Source: Leucobacter sp. OLIS6
GTDB taxonomy: Bacteria; Actinomycetota; Actinomycetes; Actinomycetales; Microbacteriaceae
Assembly: GCF_002752355.1 (NCBI RefSeq)
Contig: NZ_MRAV01000014.1
Span: 558,001-622,000, forward strand
DNA: 64,000 nt
Reading direction: 5' to 3'
The position numbers and the translations under genes were made by a program. How positions within the stretch are numbered: position 1 is the first letter of the stretch; every line of letters starts with the position of its first letter. Below are positions 36,748 to 45,929 of the stretch, one piece after another. The notes below the pieces were generated by a model that saw only the letters and a list, made by a program, of their open reading frames with translations, was not told where the DNA came from and did not search any database.

Positions 36748-37512
36748 CTACTCGCCGCCGAAGCTCGAGGTGTCGCCGACGAGCCGGGTGTGGTCGGCGG
36801 GAACCGGCTCGACCGCCGCGAGGGCGACCTCTGCAGCGAACTCCGCCACGTTGTAAAGCTTGCCCGCCTGTTCGCGGCGCTCCTCGATCGCGCCCGGGTT
36901 CAGGCGGTTGAGCAGGGTGGCCGTGACGGTGCCCTCGATCATGTCGCCGGAGACCACGACGAACTCGATGCCGCGTTCGGCGAGCGCCGGGATCCGCTCA
37001 CGCAGCGCATCCTCGCCGGCGCGCTTCGATCGGGCGACGGGCTCGTACTCGGGCATGGTCGGCGTGGTGTTGATGAAGTGCGCCTGGTGGCTGGTCACGA
37101 ACACCACGCGGGATCCCTCGCCGAGCAGCGGCAGCGCCGCGTCGAGCACGCGGAGCTGGGCGTCGCGGTTGAGCTGCAGGGCGTAGTCCTCCGCCATGCC
37201 GCTCTCCATGCCGCCCGAAGCGTTGAGCACGAGGATGTCGAGGCCGCCGAACTCCTCGCGCACGGCGGCCATGAGCTGATCCACCGAAGATGCGTCGGTG
37301 AGGTCGGCGCCCTGCACGAGCGCGCGGACGCCCAGCTCGCGGAGCTCGCCCGCCAGCTTCTCGGCGCGCGGCGCCTTGTTGCGGAAGTTGATGACGACAT
37401 CGGCGCCGGCTTCTGCGAAGTAGCGGACGGTGTCGGCGCCGACGCCCCGCGACGATCCCGTCACCAGGGCTCGGCGTCCGGTGAGGCTCTGCGGTTCGAG
37501 TGGCTGTGACAC
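36748..37512 (-). CDS. SDR-family oxidoreductase lacking the canonical catalytic Tyr
   Basis: 254-residue short-chain dehydrogenase/reductase-fold protein. The cofactor loop TGSSRGVG (residues 18-25), LVLNASGG (the NAG-type segment near 95-101) and the catalytic-type Ser141 in VVFVTSHQAHF are present. Lys163 is present in ARSK, but the position four residues before it, normally the catalytic Tyr, is Val159; the nearest Tyr is 156. It may be inactive, use Tyr156, or have another role. GTG at 37512 with AAGGAG 5 bases upstream. Divergent from rbpA. Confidence 0.8.
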   Translation of the reverse strand: MSQPLEPQSLTGRRALVTGSSRGVGADTVRYFAEAGADVVINFRNKAPRAEKLAGELRELGVRALVQGADLTDASSVDQLMAAVREEFGGLDILVLNASGGMESGMAEDYALQLNRDAQLRVLDAALPLLGEGSRVVFVTSHQAHFINTTPTMPEYEPVARSKRAGEDALRERIPALAERGIEFVVVSGDMIEGTVTATLLNRLNPGAIEERREQAGKLYNVAEFAAEVALAAVEPVPADHTRLVGDTSSFGGE

Positions 37513-37703
37513 GGGTGCTCCTTGCGTGGGAAACGGGGCGATGATGAGGTTTCCACTGTAGTCGAAACCGCCCGCGCGGCCGGGATACGAGCGAATCCGG
37601 CGAGACTCTATCGCCGCCAAGGCACGGCATGTACTCTGCAACCGAGGAGACACGATCGACGGGGCCTCGAACAGCCGGGGTCCCCGCACGAGGGGAGGAT
37701 CCC

Positions 37704-38066
37704 ATGGCCGAGCGCACACTCCGCGGAGCGAGGATCGGTTCGACGAGCCTGCAGGGCGAGGAGGGGATCGAGCTGGCTCCGCGCCAGCGGATCGAGTACC
37801 TCACCGACAAGGGCACCCGATTCACGGTCATGTTCGACGCGGACGCGGAACCACCCGCGGAATGGGCCGATCAGCGCAGCGGCGAGGTGGGGTTCCTCGA
37901 CGACGAGGCCGGCCGTGCCGCCCGCGCCGAGTTCGAGGAGAAGGGATCGTCGCAGCGCACCCACTGGGACATGCTGCTCGAGCGGCGCACGCGCGAGGAG
38001 CTCGAGGTCCTGCTCGAGGAGCGGCTCGAGCTGCTGCGCTCGCGGCGCGCCGGCGGCGGCGCGTAG
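37704..38066 (+). CDS. rbpA: RNA polymerase-binding protein RbpA
   Basis: 120-residue actinobacterial transcription factor that binds sigma-A-type factors and RNA polymerase, stabilising open promoter complexes. N-terminal tail MAERTLRGARIGSTSLQGEE, then the core 'LAPRQRIEYLTDKGTRFTVM', basic linker, and the sigma-interaction domain THWDMLLERRTREELEVLLE. The core carries no cysteine at all, although several RbpA proteins bind zinc there, so this copy is a metal-free form. GAGGGGAGG precedes the ATG by about 6 bases. Single gene. Confidence 0.94.
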   Translation: MAERTLRGARIGSTSLQGEEGIELAPRQRIEYLTDKGTRFTVMFDADAEPPAEWADQRSGEVGFLDDEAGRAARAEFEEKGSSQRTHWDMLLERRTREELEVLLEERLELLRSRRAGGGA

Positions 38067-38092
38067 CCCGCGCCCCGAGAGGATCCGGGCCG

Positions 38093-39772
38093 TTACACCG
38101 TCTCGCGCGCACGGTGACGCGCACGCAGGCTCAGCGCGGAGCCGGCGACGAGGCCGGCCGTGCCCAGCGCGATCCAGACGCCGCAGATCCAGGCACCGAA
38201 GCGGATCGCGGGCGTCTCGCCGCGCATGAGCGGCACGTCGGCGACCATCGCGTCGGCGGTGAACGGTTCCAGCCGCGCGAGATCGCGGCCGTCCGGCGCG
38301 ACGATCGCGCTGGTGCCCACCGTGGAGATGTTGACGACCGCGCGTCCCGTCTCGATCGCGCGCAGCCGAGCGATCTGCAGCTGCTGGGCACTCTCGGCCG
38401 TTCGGCCGAAGTCGGCGTTGTTGGTCTGGGCGAAGATCACCTGCGCGCCGTCGTCGACCATGCGCTCCGCCTGATCGTCGAAGATGATGTCGAAGCAGAT
38501 CGCGATCCCCGCGCGGATCCGCTCGGCGGTCTCGCCGACGGGAACCTCGATCGCGGGCGACCGCGTGCCCGTCCGATAGTCGAGCTGCACGAGGTCGACG
38601 AGGTCGGGGGCGAGTGCGCGGAAGAACTCCCGGTTCGGCATGTATTCCGCGAACGGCACGGGGTGCATCTTGTCGTAGCGGACGCCGGCATCGCCCTCCC
38701 CCGTCCACACGAGCGAGCTGTTGGTGTAGCTGCCGTCGGGATCCTGCAGCACCGAGCCGAGCACGATGGGTGCCCCGGCCTCGCGAGCGAGCGCGGCGAT
38801 CTGCACCTCGGCGAGCGGGTTGCGCGGCAGATTGAACTCGGCACTGTTCTCGGGCCAGACGATCACGTCGACGCGCTCGCCCTCGGCACGCAGACGGTCG
38901 ACGACCTGCTGGGTGGCATTCAGGTGGGCGCGCAGCACGTCGCCGGACTCGCGGTCGTCGAAGATCCCGGCCTTCGCGTTCCCCTGCACGGCGACCACGC
39001 GGAGCGATCCCGTCCGCTCGACCGACGCTACGGGCACGACGGCGAGCAGCGCGAGCGCGAGCGCCGTCCCGAGCACCGCGAACGCCGTCGGGATCGCGAC
39101 GACCCGGGCGCGGGAGACGAGTCCCGCGTTCACTGGCTCCCGTTCCGGCGCCCCCGCCGCCTCGGTGCTCGCGCGCTTCGCGCCGAGCCGCTCGAACAGC
39201 ACCGCGATCGGCACCGCGCAGGCCAGCGCGATGAGCGCGCTGAGCCCCGAGAATCCGAGCCAGGACGCGAGCGAAGCGAGCGGCGTCTCCGCGACGAAGT
39301 GCGCGAGGCGACCCCACGGGAAGCCGCCGTACGGCACGGAGCCCTGCAGCTGCTCGCGCAGCGTCCAGAGCCCGGCGGCCGCGACTGCCAGGACGGCGAC
39401 GCGCAGCCAGGGGTGCACGGGCAGCAGCGCGAGCCCGCGCGTGGCGGCAGCGATCGCGATGCCCATGAGCAGGTACCAGGCCGCCATCACGACCCCGAGG
39501 CCGAGCCACGGCACCGGACCGAGATAGAGCGTGAGCCAGGAGAGGACGGGGAACCAGAACCCGGCCCCCGCGGCGGCACCGGCCAGCGCGGCGACGCCGA
39601 TCCGCTGCCGCCAGACGGATGCGAGCACGAGCGGAACCCCGATGAACAGCATCGGCCACCAGGCGAGCTGCGGGGTGGTGAGGCCGAGCGACCAGCCTCC
39701 GAGCGCGGCGAGCGGGATCGCGGCCCAGAAGCGCAGGCGCACGGCAACTCCGGCGCCGATCAGGACCCTCAC
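38093..39772 (-). CDS. lnt: Apolipoprotein N-acyltransferase
   Basis: 559-residue membrane enzyme that N-acylates the lipid-bearing Cys of lipoproteins. About seven to eight N-terminal hydrophobic helices are followed by a nitrilase-type domain with the Glu-Lys-Cys triad: E in VIVWPENSAEF, K in YDKMHPVPFAEY and C in AICFDIIF. A last helix ends the protein (GVWIALGTAGLVAGSALSL). The GTG at 39772 overlaps the helicase stop in GTGA, so translation is coupled; a GTG at 39742 is the alternative. Its lipoprotein substrates in this window include CtaC and the FKBP protein. Confidence 0.92.
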   Translation of the reverse strand: MRVLIGAGVAVRLRFWAAIPLAALGGWSLGLTTPQLAWWPMLFIGVPLVLASVWRQRIGVAALAGAAAGAGFWFPVLSWLTLYLGPVPWLGLGVVMAAWYLLMGIAIAAATRGLALLPVHPWLRVAVLAVAAAGLWTLREQLQGSVPYGGFPWGRLAHFVAETPLASLASWLGFSGLSALIALACAVPIAVLFERLGAKRASTEAAGAPEREPVNAGLVSRARVVAIPTAFAVLGTALALALLAVVPVASVERTGSLRVVAVQGNAKAGIFDDRESGDVLRAHLNATQQVVDRLRAEGERVDVIVWPENSAEFNLPRNPLAEVQIAALAREAGAPIVLGSVLQDPDGSYTNSSLVWTGEGDAGVRYDKMHPVPFAEYMPNREFFRALAPDLVDLVQLDYRTGTRSPAIEVPVGETAERIRAGIAICFDIIFDDQAERMVDDGAQVIFAQTNNADFGRTAESAQQLQIARLRAIETGRAVVNISTVGTSAIVAPDGRDLARLEPFTADAMVADVPLMRGETPAIRFGAWICGVWIALGTAGLVAGSALSLRARHRARETV

Positions 39773-42042
39773 GAGGTGCTCGACGCTTCGACGATGCCGC
39801 GCCGGATCCGCTTCTTGCCCTCGCGCGCGAGCGCGCCCAGCTCGGTGAGGCCCGCAGCGATGCCGGACTCCGACTCCGCGGCCTGCGCCACCTGATCCAG
39901 CAGGTCGATGGTCTGCTTCGCCCAGCGCACGAAGTCCCCCGCGCTCATCATCCCGTCCTCGAGGATCCGGGTGAGGGATTGCCCGTTCGCCCAGGCGAAC
40001 ATCGACCAGGCGAGGCCGGCGTGCGGCTGCACGGTGCGCGGAAGCCGGTTGCGCTCGGCGAGCTCGTCCAGCTCCTCCCAGAGAGCGAGCGTGCGCTCGA
40101 ACGCGCCGCGGAACGCTCCGGAGGGCAGACGCCCCTCGGGCTCGTCGTCGCGCCGGGGTTCGTAGCTCAGCGCGCAGCACATCGCCACGACCCCCGAGGC
40201 GTCGAGACCGCGCCAGGCATCGCGCCGCAGGCACTCGGCGACGAGCAGGTCTCGGTCGCCGTAGATGCGGCAGAGGATCGTGCCCCAGTCGGTCACGACC
40301 AGGTCGTCGCCCTGCGCGGACTCCGGAGCCAGGTACTCGAGCTCGGCGAGCATGTCGACCACGCGGTCGAAGGTGCGGGCGATCGTGCCGGTGCGGGCGG
40401 TGATGCGGCGGCGGCCGCGCTCGATCTCGCGGCGCAGCTTGCGAGCGCGTTCCTCCCAGCGGACGCGATCCTTGCCATGGGCGCGCTTCGCAGCGGCGTC
40501 GTAGCCGGCGAGCGAGTCCTGCTCGGCGCGGAGCTCGCGCGCGTCGTCGACCACGGCGCGGTCGGCCTGGAACTGGGCGAACGAGAGCTCGAGCGTCTCG
40601 CGGGCCCGCTCGAAGCTCATGCGCTGCAGCAGGTTCACGGCCATGTTCGGCGTCGGACGGAAGCTCGACTTCACCGGGAACGAGCGCGTCGACGCGAGGT
40701 GCGCGACCGCTTCGAGATCGGTGCCGTCGTTCCAGACGACGACCGCGTGCCCCTCGACGTCGATGCCGCGGCGGCCGGCGCGGCCGGTCAGCTGCGTGTA
40801 CTCCCCTGAGGTCAGCGGCACGCGCTGCTCGCCGTTGTACTTGTCGAGACGCTCGATCACGACCGAGCGGGCCGGCATGTTGATGCCGAGCGCGAGCGTC
40901 TCGGTCGCGAACACCAGCTTGACGAGGCGAGCCTGGAACAGTTTCTCGACGATCGATTTGAAGACGGGCAGCAGGCCGGCGTGGTGCGCCGCGACACCGC
41001 GCTCGAGCGCGGAGCGCCACTCGCTGACGCCGAGCACGCGGAGGTCTTCGGGATCGAGCCCGTCGAGTTCGCGATCCACGATGCGCCGGATCTCGTCTCG
41101 CTCCTCACGGGTCGTGAGGCGGATGCCCTCGAACAGGCACTGCCGTACGGCCTGATCGCAGCCGTTGCGGCTGAAGATGAAGACGATGCCGGGGAGCAGT
41201 CCCGTCTCGTCGAGCGCGCGGGCGATGTCGCCGCGCGAGATCCGGGGCGAGCGCCGCTGCGGCGGCCGTCCCCGGCTGCGCTCGCGTCCGCGGCCGCCCG
41301 GGCGGCCGCCGTCGAGTCGCAGCAGTTCGGGGTTGAGCCGGCCGCGCGCGGCGAGCTCGCCCTCGCGATCGACGAGCAGCGGCATGAGCGCGCGGGTCGT
41401 GAGGACGTGCTGATAGAGCGGCACCGGGCGGTGCTCCGAGAGGATCACGTCGGTGTCGCCCCGCACGGCATGCATCCAGTCGCCGAACTCCTCGGCGTTG
41501 GACACGGTCGCGGACAGCGAGACCAGGCGCACGTGCCGCGGCAGATGCAGGATGATCTCCTCCCAGACCGCACCGCGGAAGCGGTCGCCGAGATAGTGCA
41601 CCTCGTCGAGCACGACGAAGGCGAGCTCCGTGAGCGCCGCCGATTCGGCGTAGATCATGTTGCGCAACACCTCGGTCGTCATGACCACGATGGGCGCATC
41701 GCCGCGCAGGTTCACGTCGCCCGTCAGCAGGCCGACCTGGTCGTCGCCGTAGGCGTCGCAGAGCTCTCGGAATTTCTGGTTCGAGAGCGCCTTAATGGGG
41801 GCGGTGTAGAAGATGCGCGCGTCGCGTTCCCGCCGGGCGAGGGCGACGGCGAACTCGGCGACGGTGGTCTTGCCCGAACCGGTCGGCGCCGCCACGAGCA
41901 CGCTGCGGCCGGACTCGAGCCGCTCGCAGGCGGTGCGCTGGAATCCGTCGAGCGGGAAGCCGAGCGAAGCCGCGAACGCGTCGAGCGCGGGGAACGATTC
42001 GGGCTGCTCCGGCGTCTCCGCGTTCGGGATCGATGCGCTCAC
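39769..42042 (-). CDS. Ski2/Mtr4-like DEAD-box helicase (HelY type)
   Basis: 757-residue superfamily 2 RNA helicase. Motif I is APTGSGKTTVAE, motif II DEVHYLGDR, motif III SLSATVSNAEEFG, and motif VI QLTGRAGRRGID. A C-terminal DSHCT-type domain (about residues 590-745) completes the Ski2-like architecture. Family members unwind RNA, often with the degradosome, in RNA turnover. It starts with GTG at 42042 overlapping the tatC stop by 4 bp and overlaps lnt at its end. The pafB-pafC-tatC-helicase order is a conserved actinobacterial block. Confidence 0.93.
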   Translation of the reverse strand: MSASIPNAETPEQPESFPALDAFAASLGFPLDGFQRTACERLESGRSVLVAAPTGSGKTTVAEFAVALARRERDARIFYTAPIKALSNQKFRELCDAYGDDQVGLLTGDVNLRGDAPIVVMTTEVLRNMIYAESAALTELAFVVLDEVHYLGDRFRGAVWEEIILHLPRHVRLVSLSATVSNAEEFGDWMHAVRGDTDVILSEHRPVPLYQHVLTTRALMPLLVDREGELAARGRLNPELLRLDGGRPGGRGRERSRGRPPQRRSPRISRGDIARALDETGLLPGIVFIFSRNGCDQAVRQCLFEGIRLTTREERDEIRRIVDRELDGLDPEDLRVLGVSEWRSALERGVAAHHAGLLPVFKSIVEKLFQARLVKLVFATETLALGINMPARSVVIERLDKYNGEQRVPLTSGEYTQLTGRAGRRGIDVEGHAVVVWNDGTDLEAVAHLASTRSFPVKSSFRPTPNMAVNLLQRMSFERARETLELSFAQFQADRAVVDDARELRAEQDSLAGYDAAAKRAHGKDRVRWEERARKLRREIERGRRRITARTGTIARTFDRVVDMLAELEYLAPESAQGDDLVVTDWGTILCRIYGDRDLLVAECLRRDAWRGLDASGVVAMCCALSYEPRRDDEPEGRLPSGAFRGAFERTLALWEELDELAERNRLPRTVQPHAGLAWSMFAWANGQSLTRILEDGMMSAGDFVRWAKQTIDLLDQVAQAAESESGIAAGLTELGALAREGKKRIRRGIVEASSTS

Positions 42043-42857
42043 GCGGTGCCGCCGTTCGGTTCGTCGAGGCCGTACTCGGCGAGCTCCGCGGCCCGTCGTT
42101 TGTCGACGCGCCGATCGTGCAGCACGGCGATGAAACCAGCCCCGAGATAGAGGACGATCATCGGGATGGCCAGCAGGAACATGCTCATGACGTCGGCCGC
42201 GGGCGTCGCCAGGGCGGTGAACACCATGATGCAGAGGATCGCGATGCGCCAGCTCTTGAGAATCGAGCGGCCGCGCAGCACCCCGATGAAGTTGAGCAGC
42301 ACGAGGAACACCGGAAGCACGAATCCGACGCCGATCGCGAGCATCAGCTTCAGCACGAAGTCGAGATACTTGCGCGGGTCCATGAACTGCGCGTCCTCAG
42401 GCGGAGCGAAGCCCGTGAGCAGGTGCACGATGTTGGGGAACACGACCCAGCCCGCGTACGCCCCCAGCAGGAAGAGCGGAACAGCCGTGCCGATGAATGC
42501 GACGCCCCAGCGCTTCTCCTTCCCAGTAAGACCGGGCGCGAGGAACGCCCAGATCTGGTAGAGCCAGACCGGCGAGGAGATGATGACCGCGATGAAGAAC
42601 GCGATCTGCAGTTTGAGGTCGAAGGCGCCGGAGACGTCCTGATACGCGAGTTGGGCGTTGCGCCCCTCCTTCGCGATCCGTTCGATGGGGCCGCGCAGCA
42701 TGTCCCAGACGTAGTCCGAGAGCAACCAGCCCACCACCATGCCGAGCACGATCGCGATGCCCGCGATCATCAGCCGCTTGCGGAACTCGACGAGGTGGTC
42801 GCCGAGGCTCATACGCCCCTCGGGATTGCGTTTGCGGCGGGTCTTCACGGGCACCAC
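42039..42857 (-). CDS. tatC: Sec-independent translocase subunit TatC
   Basis: 272-residue six-helix core of the twin-arginine translocase, which recognises RR signal peptides. The conserved amphipathic start (RMSLGDHLVEFRKRL), the first helix 'IAGIAIVLGMVVGWLLSDYV', and the helix pairs around FAPPEDAQFMDPRKYLDFV are typical. GTG at 42857 is the start. It overlaps the helicase by 4 bp and starts 7 bp after the pafC stop. No tatA is present beside it, which differs from the usual actinobacterial tatA-tatC pair. Confidence 0.96.
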   Translation of the reverse strand: MVPVKTRRKRNPEGRMSLGDHLVEFRKRLMIAGIAIVLGMVVGWLLSDYVWDMLRGPIERIAKEGRNAQLAYQDVSGAFDLKLQIAFFIAVIISSPVWLYQIWAFLAPGLTGKEKRWGVAFIGTAVPLFLLGAYAGWVVFPNIVHLLTGFAPPEDAQFMDPRKYLDFVLKLMLAIGVGFVLPVFLVLLNFIGVLRGRSILKSWRIAILCIMVFTALATPAADVMSMFLLAIPMIVLYLGAGFIAVLHDRRVDKRRAAELAEYGLDEPNGGTA

Positions 42858-42863
42858 GTCAGT

Positions 42864-43850
42864 CTAATCCTGCTCGTCGTCGTAGAGCCCGAGAGCCTGC
42901 TCGGCCCAGGCGCGCACCGCGGCGCGGGCGCTCTCGGGGGCGACGACCTCGACAGCGCCGGGTGCGGCCTGCACGAGGGCAACGGCGGTGCCGGGGTACC
43001 AGAGATCGACCGTGGCGTCGGCCCAGCCGTCGTCGCCGACCGGGCCGGCCTCGAGCCCGAAGTCGGCGAGGCGCGGTGCGGCATCGACGCGCACGCGGAT
43101 CCGGCCGCGCTGCGCGGCGGGGCTCGACACGGTGCCCGCGAAGGCCCGCGGGCGAGGCGTCGCCGAGGCCGCCCGGGTGGCGTCCTCGTCGAGCTCCCGC
43201 AGATCTCGCATGCGGTCGATGCGGAACGTGCGTTCCTCGCCGCGCTCCAGGCAGAACGCCCGCAGATACCAGGCGCCCGAGGACTGCCGCAGCTGCAGCG
43301 GTTCGACGGAGCGGGCGCTCTCGCTGCCCCGCGCATCGCGGTAGGCGAAGGCCACCCGGTGCCCGTTGCCGATCGCGCCGACGAGCAGCGGGATGCGAGC
43401 GTCCTGGGGATCCGCGGTGACGGAGAGCGCGCTCGGCGGAGCGGTGTCGCCGAACGCACCGGCGAGCTTCGCCGCGGTCCGCTCGGCGCGGTCCCGCTCC
43501 TCGGCCGGCAGCATGCCGGTCAGCATCTGCAGACCGGCGATGAGCGCCGCGCGCTCCGCCGCCGAGAACCGGGGCGTGTCATCGACGGCGACGACGTGCG
43601 TGAGGCTCACCAGGTCCTCGTCCTCGAGCGCGCTCCAGTCGATGTCGAACAGGTCCTCGTGCTGGTAGCTCTGCGTCTCGCCGGGAACTCCGGCGGTGCC
43701 GAGGAACCGCACGAGCTTGCGCAGCAGCGCGGGCTCGACGTCGAAGGTCTCGGCGAGTTCGATGACGGGCGTCGGGCCGTGCTCGCGCAGGTAGGGCACG
43801 AGCGCGAGCAGGAGCACCACGCGGTCGGGCGTCTGGAGCTGACTGCGCAT
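42864..43850 (-). CDS. pafC: PafC-type WYL-domain transcription regulator
   Basis: 328-residue WYL protein. An N-terminal winged helix (about residues 1-60, 'DRVVLLLALVPYLREHGPTP', 'VIELAETFDVEPALLRKLVR') precedes a WYL domain with the SGAWYLRAFCLERGEERTFR pattern. PafB and PafC form a heterodimer that activates LexA-independent DNA-damage genes in mycobacteria. ATG at 43850 overlaps the pafB stop by 1 bp. Its place directly after pafB and before tatC matches the conserved block. Confidence 0.9.
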   Translation of the reverse strand: MRSQLQTPDRVVLLLALVPYLREHGPTPVIELAETFDVEPALLRKLVRFLGTAGVPGETQSYQHEDLFDIDWSALEDEDLVSLTHVVAVDDTPRFSAAERAALIAGLQMLTGMLPAEERDRAERTAAKLAGAFGDTAPPSALSVTADPQDARIPLLVGAIGNGHRVAFAYRDARGSESARSVEPLQLRQSSGAWYLRAFCLERGEERTFRIDRMRDLRELDEDATRAASATPRPRAFAGTVSSPAAQRGRIRVRVDAAPRLADFGLEAGPVGDDGWADATVDLWYPGTAVALVQAAPGAVEVVAPESARAAVRAWAEQALGLYDDEQD

Positions 43851-44920
43851 CAGGCGGTCCCCCCTTCTGCGGACCCGGCCGCGGGCGCCGCGTGCCGCCC
43901 GGCGATCCCGCGCAGCTCGGCGATCACCGCGTTGCGCAGCTGGGGCGGTTCCACGACCGCGACGTCGGCGCCGAACGCCGCGAGCTCTTCGGCGAAGGCA
44001 CGGTAGTCGAGGGTGCCGAGCTCGAGGCGCGCAGTCGCCTCGCAGCCGGGCTCCGCGGCGTCCTCGTGCGACGCGGCGCGCGGGCTGAGACGGGCCTCCG
44101 CCACGCTGCCGCGGCGCACCTCGAGGATCGCGCGCTGGACGCGCTCGAGTCGCAGCAGCTCCTCGATCTCGCCGTCGACGCGATGTCGCAGCGCGGGATC
44201 GAAGACCTCGCGCTCGGTGCGCACACCGCCGACGATGCGGGAGAGCAGGAACACGCGCTCGTCGTCACGATCCAGGTCGTGAGCGATGAGGTGCCAACGC
44301 CCGTCGGCGCGATGCAGGCGCAGCGGTGCGACGCGACGTCCCAGCGGAGCATCGCGGTGCGGCAGCTGGTAGTCGAAGCGCACCACCCGGCCCGCGTCGA
44401 TGGCGCTCTGCAGCGCCGGCGCAGCCGGCTCCGGGATTCCGAGACGCAAGGAGACCCCGAGGTGCTGCACGTCGAGGCCCGCGCCGAGCGATTCCAGTTT
44501 CATCGCGGCGCGCCGGGACTCGGCGGTGAGGCTGCCCTCGCGCCAGGCCATCGCGGCGAGGCGCAGCAGGGTCAGCTCGCGCTCCGAGAACCGCAGATCG
44601 CGCGGTACCTGGAGCAGCTCCTTCGAGATGCGGTAGCGCGTGAGCTGGGTGTTGCCGGGCTCCTCCGGGGAGTCGATCGTGTCGATCGGGATCCCGATGG
44701 CGCGCAGTTGATCCTTGTCGCGCTCGAACTGCCGCTCGAGCGCGTCGGAGCGCTCACCGTGCTGGTAGCGGTCGGCGTAGCCGTAGACGCTCGACAGCAG
44801 CTCGCGCTTGGTCGCGCCCTGCGGGCTCGCGACGAGCGCGAGCACGAGGCTGAAGACGCGCTGCTCGCCGGGGACCGACGAGCGGGGCGCGCCCGAACGC
44901 TGCGATGCTGCTGCGACCAC
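43850..44920 (-). CDS. pafB: PafB-type WYL-domain transcription regulator
   Basis: 356-residue partner of PafC. The N-terminal winged helix (about 20-90, 'VFSLVLALVASPQGATKREL' then LERQFERDKDQLRAIGIPI) precedes a WYL domain with the DGRWHLIAHDLDRDDERVFL pattern. Together with PafC it probably senses single-stranded DNA or a related damage signal. GTG start at 44920. Four bp after the FKBP lipoprotein's stop on the same strand, so probably one transcript: FKBP-pafB-pafC-tatC-helicase-lnt. Confidence 0.9.
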   Translation of the reverse strand: MVAAASQRSGAPRSSVPGEQRVFSLVLALVASPQGATKRELLSSVYGYADRYQHGERSDALERQFERDKDQLRAIGIPIDTIDSPEEPGNTQLTRYRISKELLQVPRDLRFSERELTLLRLAAMAWREGSLTAESRRAAMKLESLGAGLDVQHLGVSLRLGIPEPAAPALQSAIDAGRVVRFDYQLPHRDAPLGRRVAPLRLHRADGRWHLIAHDLDRDDERVFLLSRIVGGVRTEREVFDPALRHRVDGEIEELLRLERVQRAILEVRRGSVAEARLSPRAASHEDAAEPGCEATARLELGTLDYRAFAEELAAFGADVAVVEPPQLRNAVIAELRGIAGRHAAPAAGSAEGGTA

Positions 44921-44923
44921 GAC

Positions 44924-45856
44924 CTACCCTGCGGCGAGGATGTCGACCACGCTGACCGTGGCCTTGCCGCTCGCCTGGGGCTCCATGATGACGACCTGGG
45001 ACCCGACGCGCAGCCCCGTGAGCTCCTTGCGGAAGGTCACGCCCGACTGGCTCATCTGCGCCTCGTTGCCGAGGCCGACGGGGCCGGTGGTCCAGGTGTT
45101 GTTCTGCTCCTGGCCGTCCCAGTCGACGGTGAGCACCTGGGCGATCACGTTGTTGTCCGCGGTCACGCGCAGGCCGTCGCCCTCGATACGGGTGGCGGTC
45201 TTGGTCGACTTCGGTGCCGCCTGCGGGGGCAGCACGATGCCGGGGCGGCCCGAGTCGAGGTTGGTCACCGCGGGGAAGCCCGAGGGCAGCGTGCCGGGCG
45301 AGGCGACGTTGCCGGTGTTGCGCACCGCGAGCACGTCGACGATGAACACGACCGACCCGCCGGGCTTGGCACCCGACTGCTCGAGCAGCTGCGCGCTCTC
45401 CTTCGGTTCCATCGCGACCACGACGCGGTCGCCCGGAGCGGTGCAGCGGAGGCCGTCGGTGAGCGCCGGGATGCCGCTCCCCTTCTTCAGCAGCACGAAC
45501 TCGCTCGGGTTCTCGGTGCCCATGCGCTGGCTCTGGTGCACCGTCTGACCGGTCTCGGCGTCGATCGCCTGCATGTTGATGGAGAGCAGCGCGCCGTCGC
45601 GGGCGACGGAGGTCGAATCGCCCGTGTGCGACGCGATGGTGCGCTGCGAATCGTCGATCGAGACGCCCTTCGGCACGGTCACCTTCGGGACCGAACCGGC
45701 CTTGCCCTCGACCTTGACGCTGTTGCTCAGCGATCCCTCGCTGAGCGCCGGGCCGCAGTCGGTGCGGTCGAGCTGCGGCGCGGAGCTGCACCCGGTGGTC
45801 GCACCGACGAGCAGCAGCGCCAGCGCAGCGGTGGCGGGAAGGATGTGACGGCGCAT
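44924..45856 (-). CDS. FKBP-like peptidyl-prolyl isomerase lipoprotein
   Basis: 310-residue exported lipoprotein. The signal peptide MRRHILPATAALALLLVGA ends in the lipobox TTGC-S-S. Two tandem FKBP-like segments follow: about 70-180 (LSINMQAIDAETGQTVH, GDRVVVAMEP) and about 205-310 (TVDWDGQEQNNTWTT, GLRVGSQVVIMEP). The second is closer to a complete FKBP fold. Likely helps proteins fold outside the membrane. The signal peptide should be modified by the pathway that includes Lnt encoded downstream. ATG start at 45856. Confidence 0.8.
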   Translation of the reverse strand: MRRHILPATAALALLLVGATTGCSSAPQLDRTDCGPALSEGSLSNSVKVEGKAGSVPKVTVPKGVSIDDSQRTIASHTGDSTSVARDGALLSINMQAIDAETGQTVHQSQRMGTENPSEFVLLKKGSGIPALTDGLRCTAPGDRVVVAMEPKESAQLLEQSGAKPGGSVVFIVDVLAVRNTGNVASPGTLPSGFPAVTNLDSGRPGIVLPPQAAPKSTKTATRIEGDGLRVTADNNVIAQVLTVDWDGQEQNNTWTTGPVGLGNEAQMSQSGVTFRKELTGLRVGSQVVIMEPQASGKATVSVVDILAAG

Positions 45857-45929
45857 GGAGACCTCTCGAAGCGTTACTGTCGAACCCCGTCATCCTATCC
45901 GGTGCGGGGCTCCGGATACTGTCAGCCGA

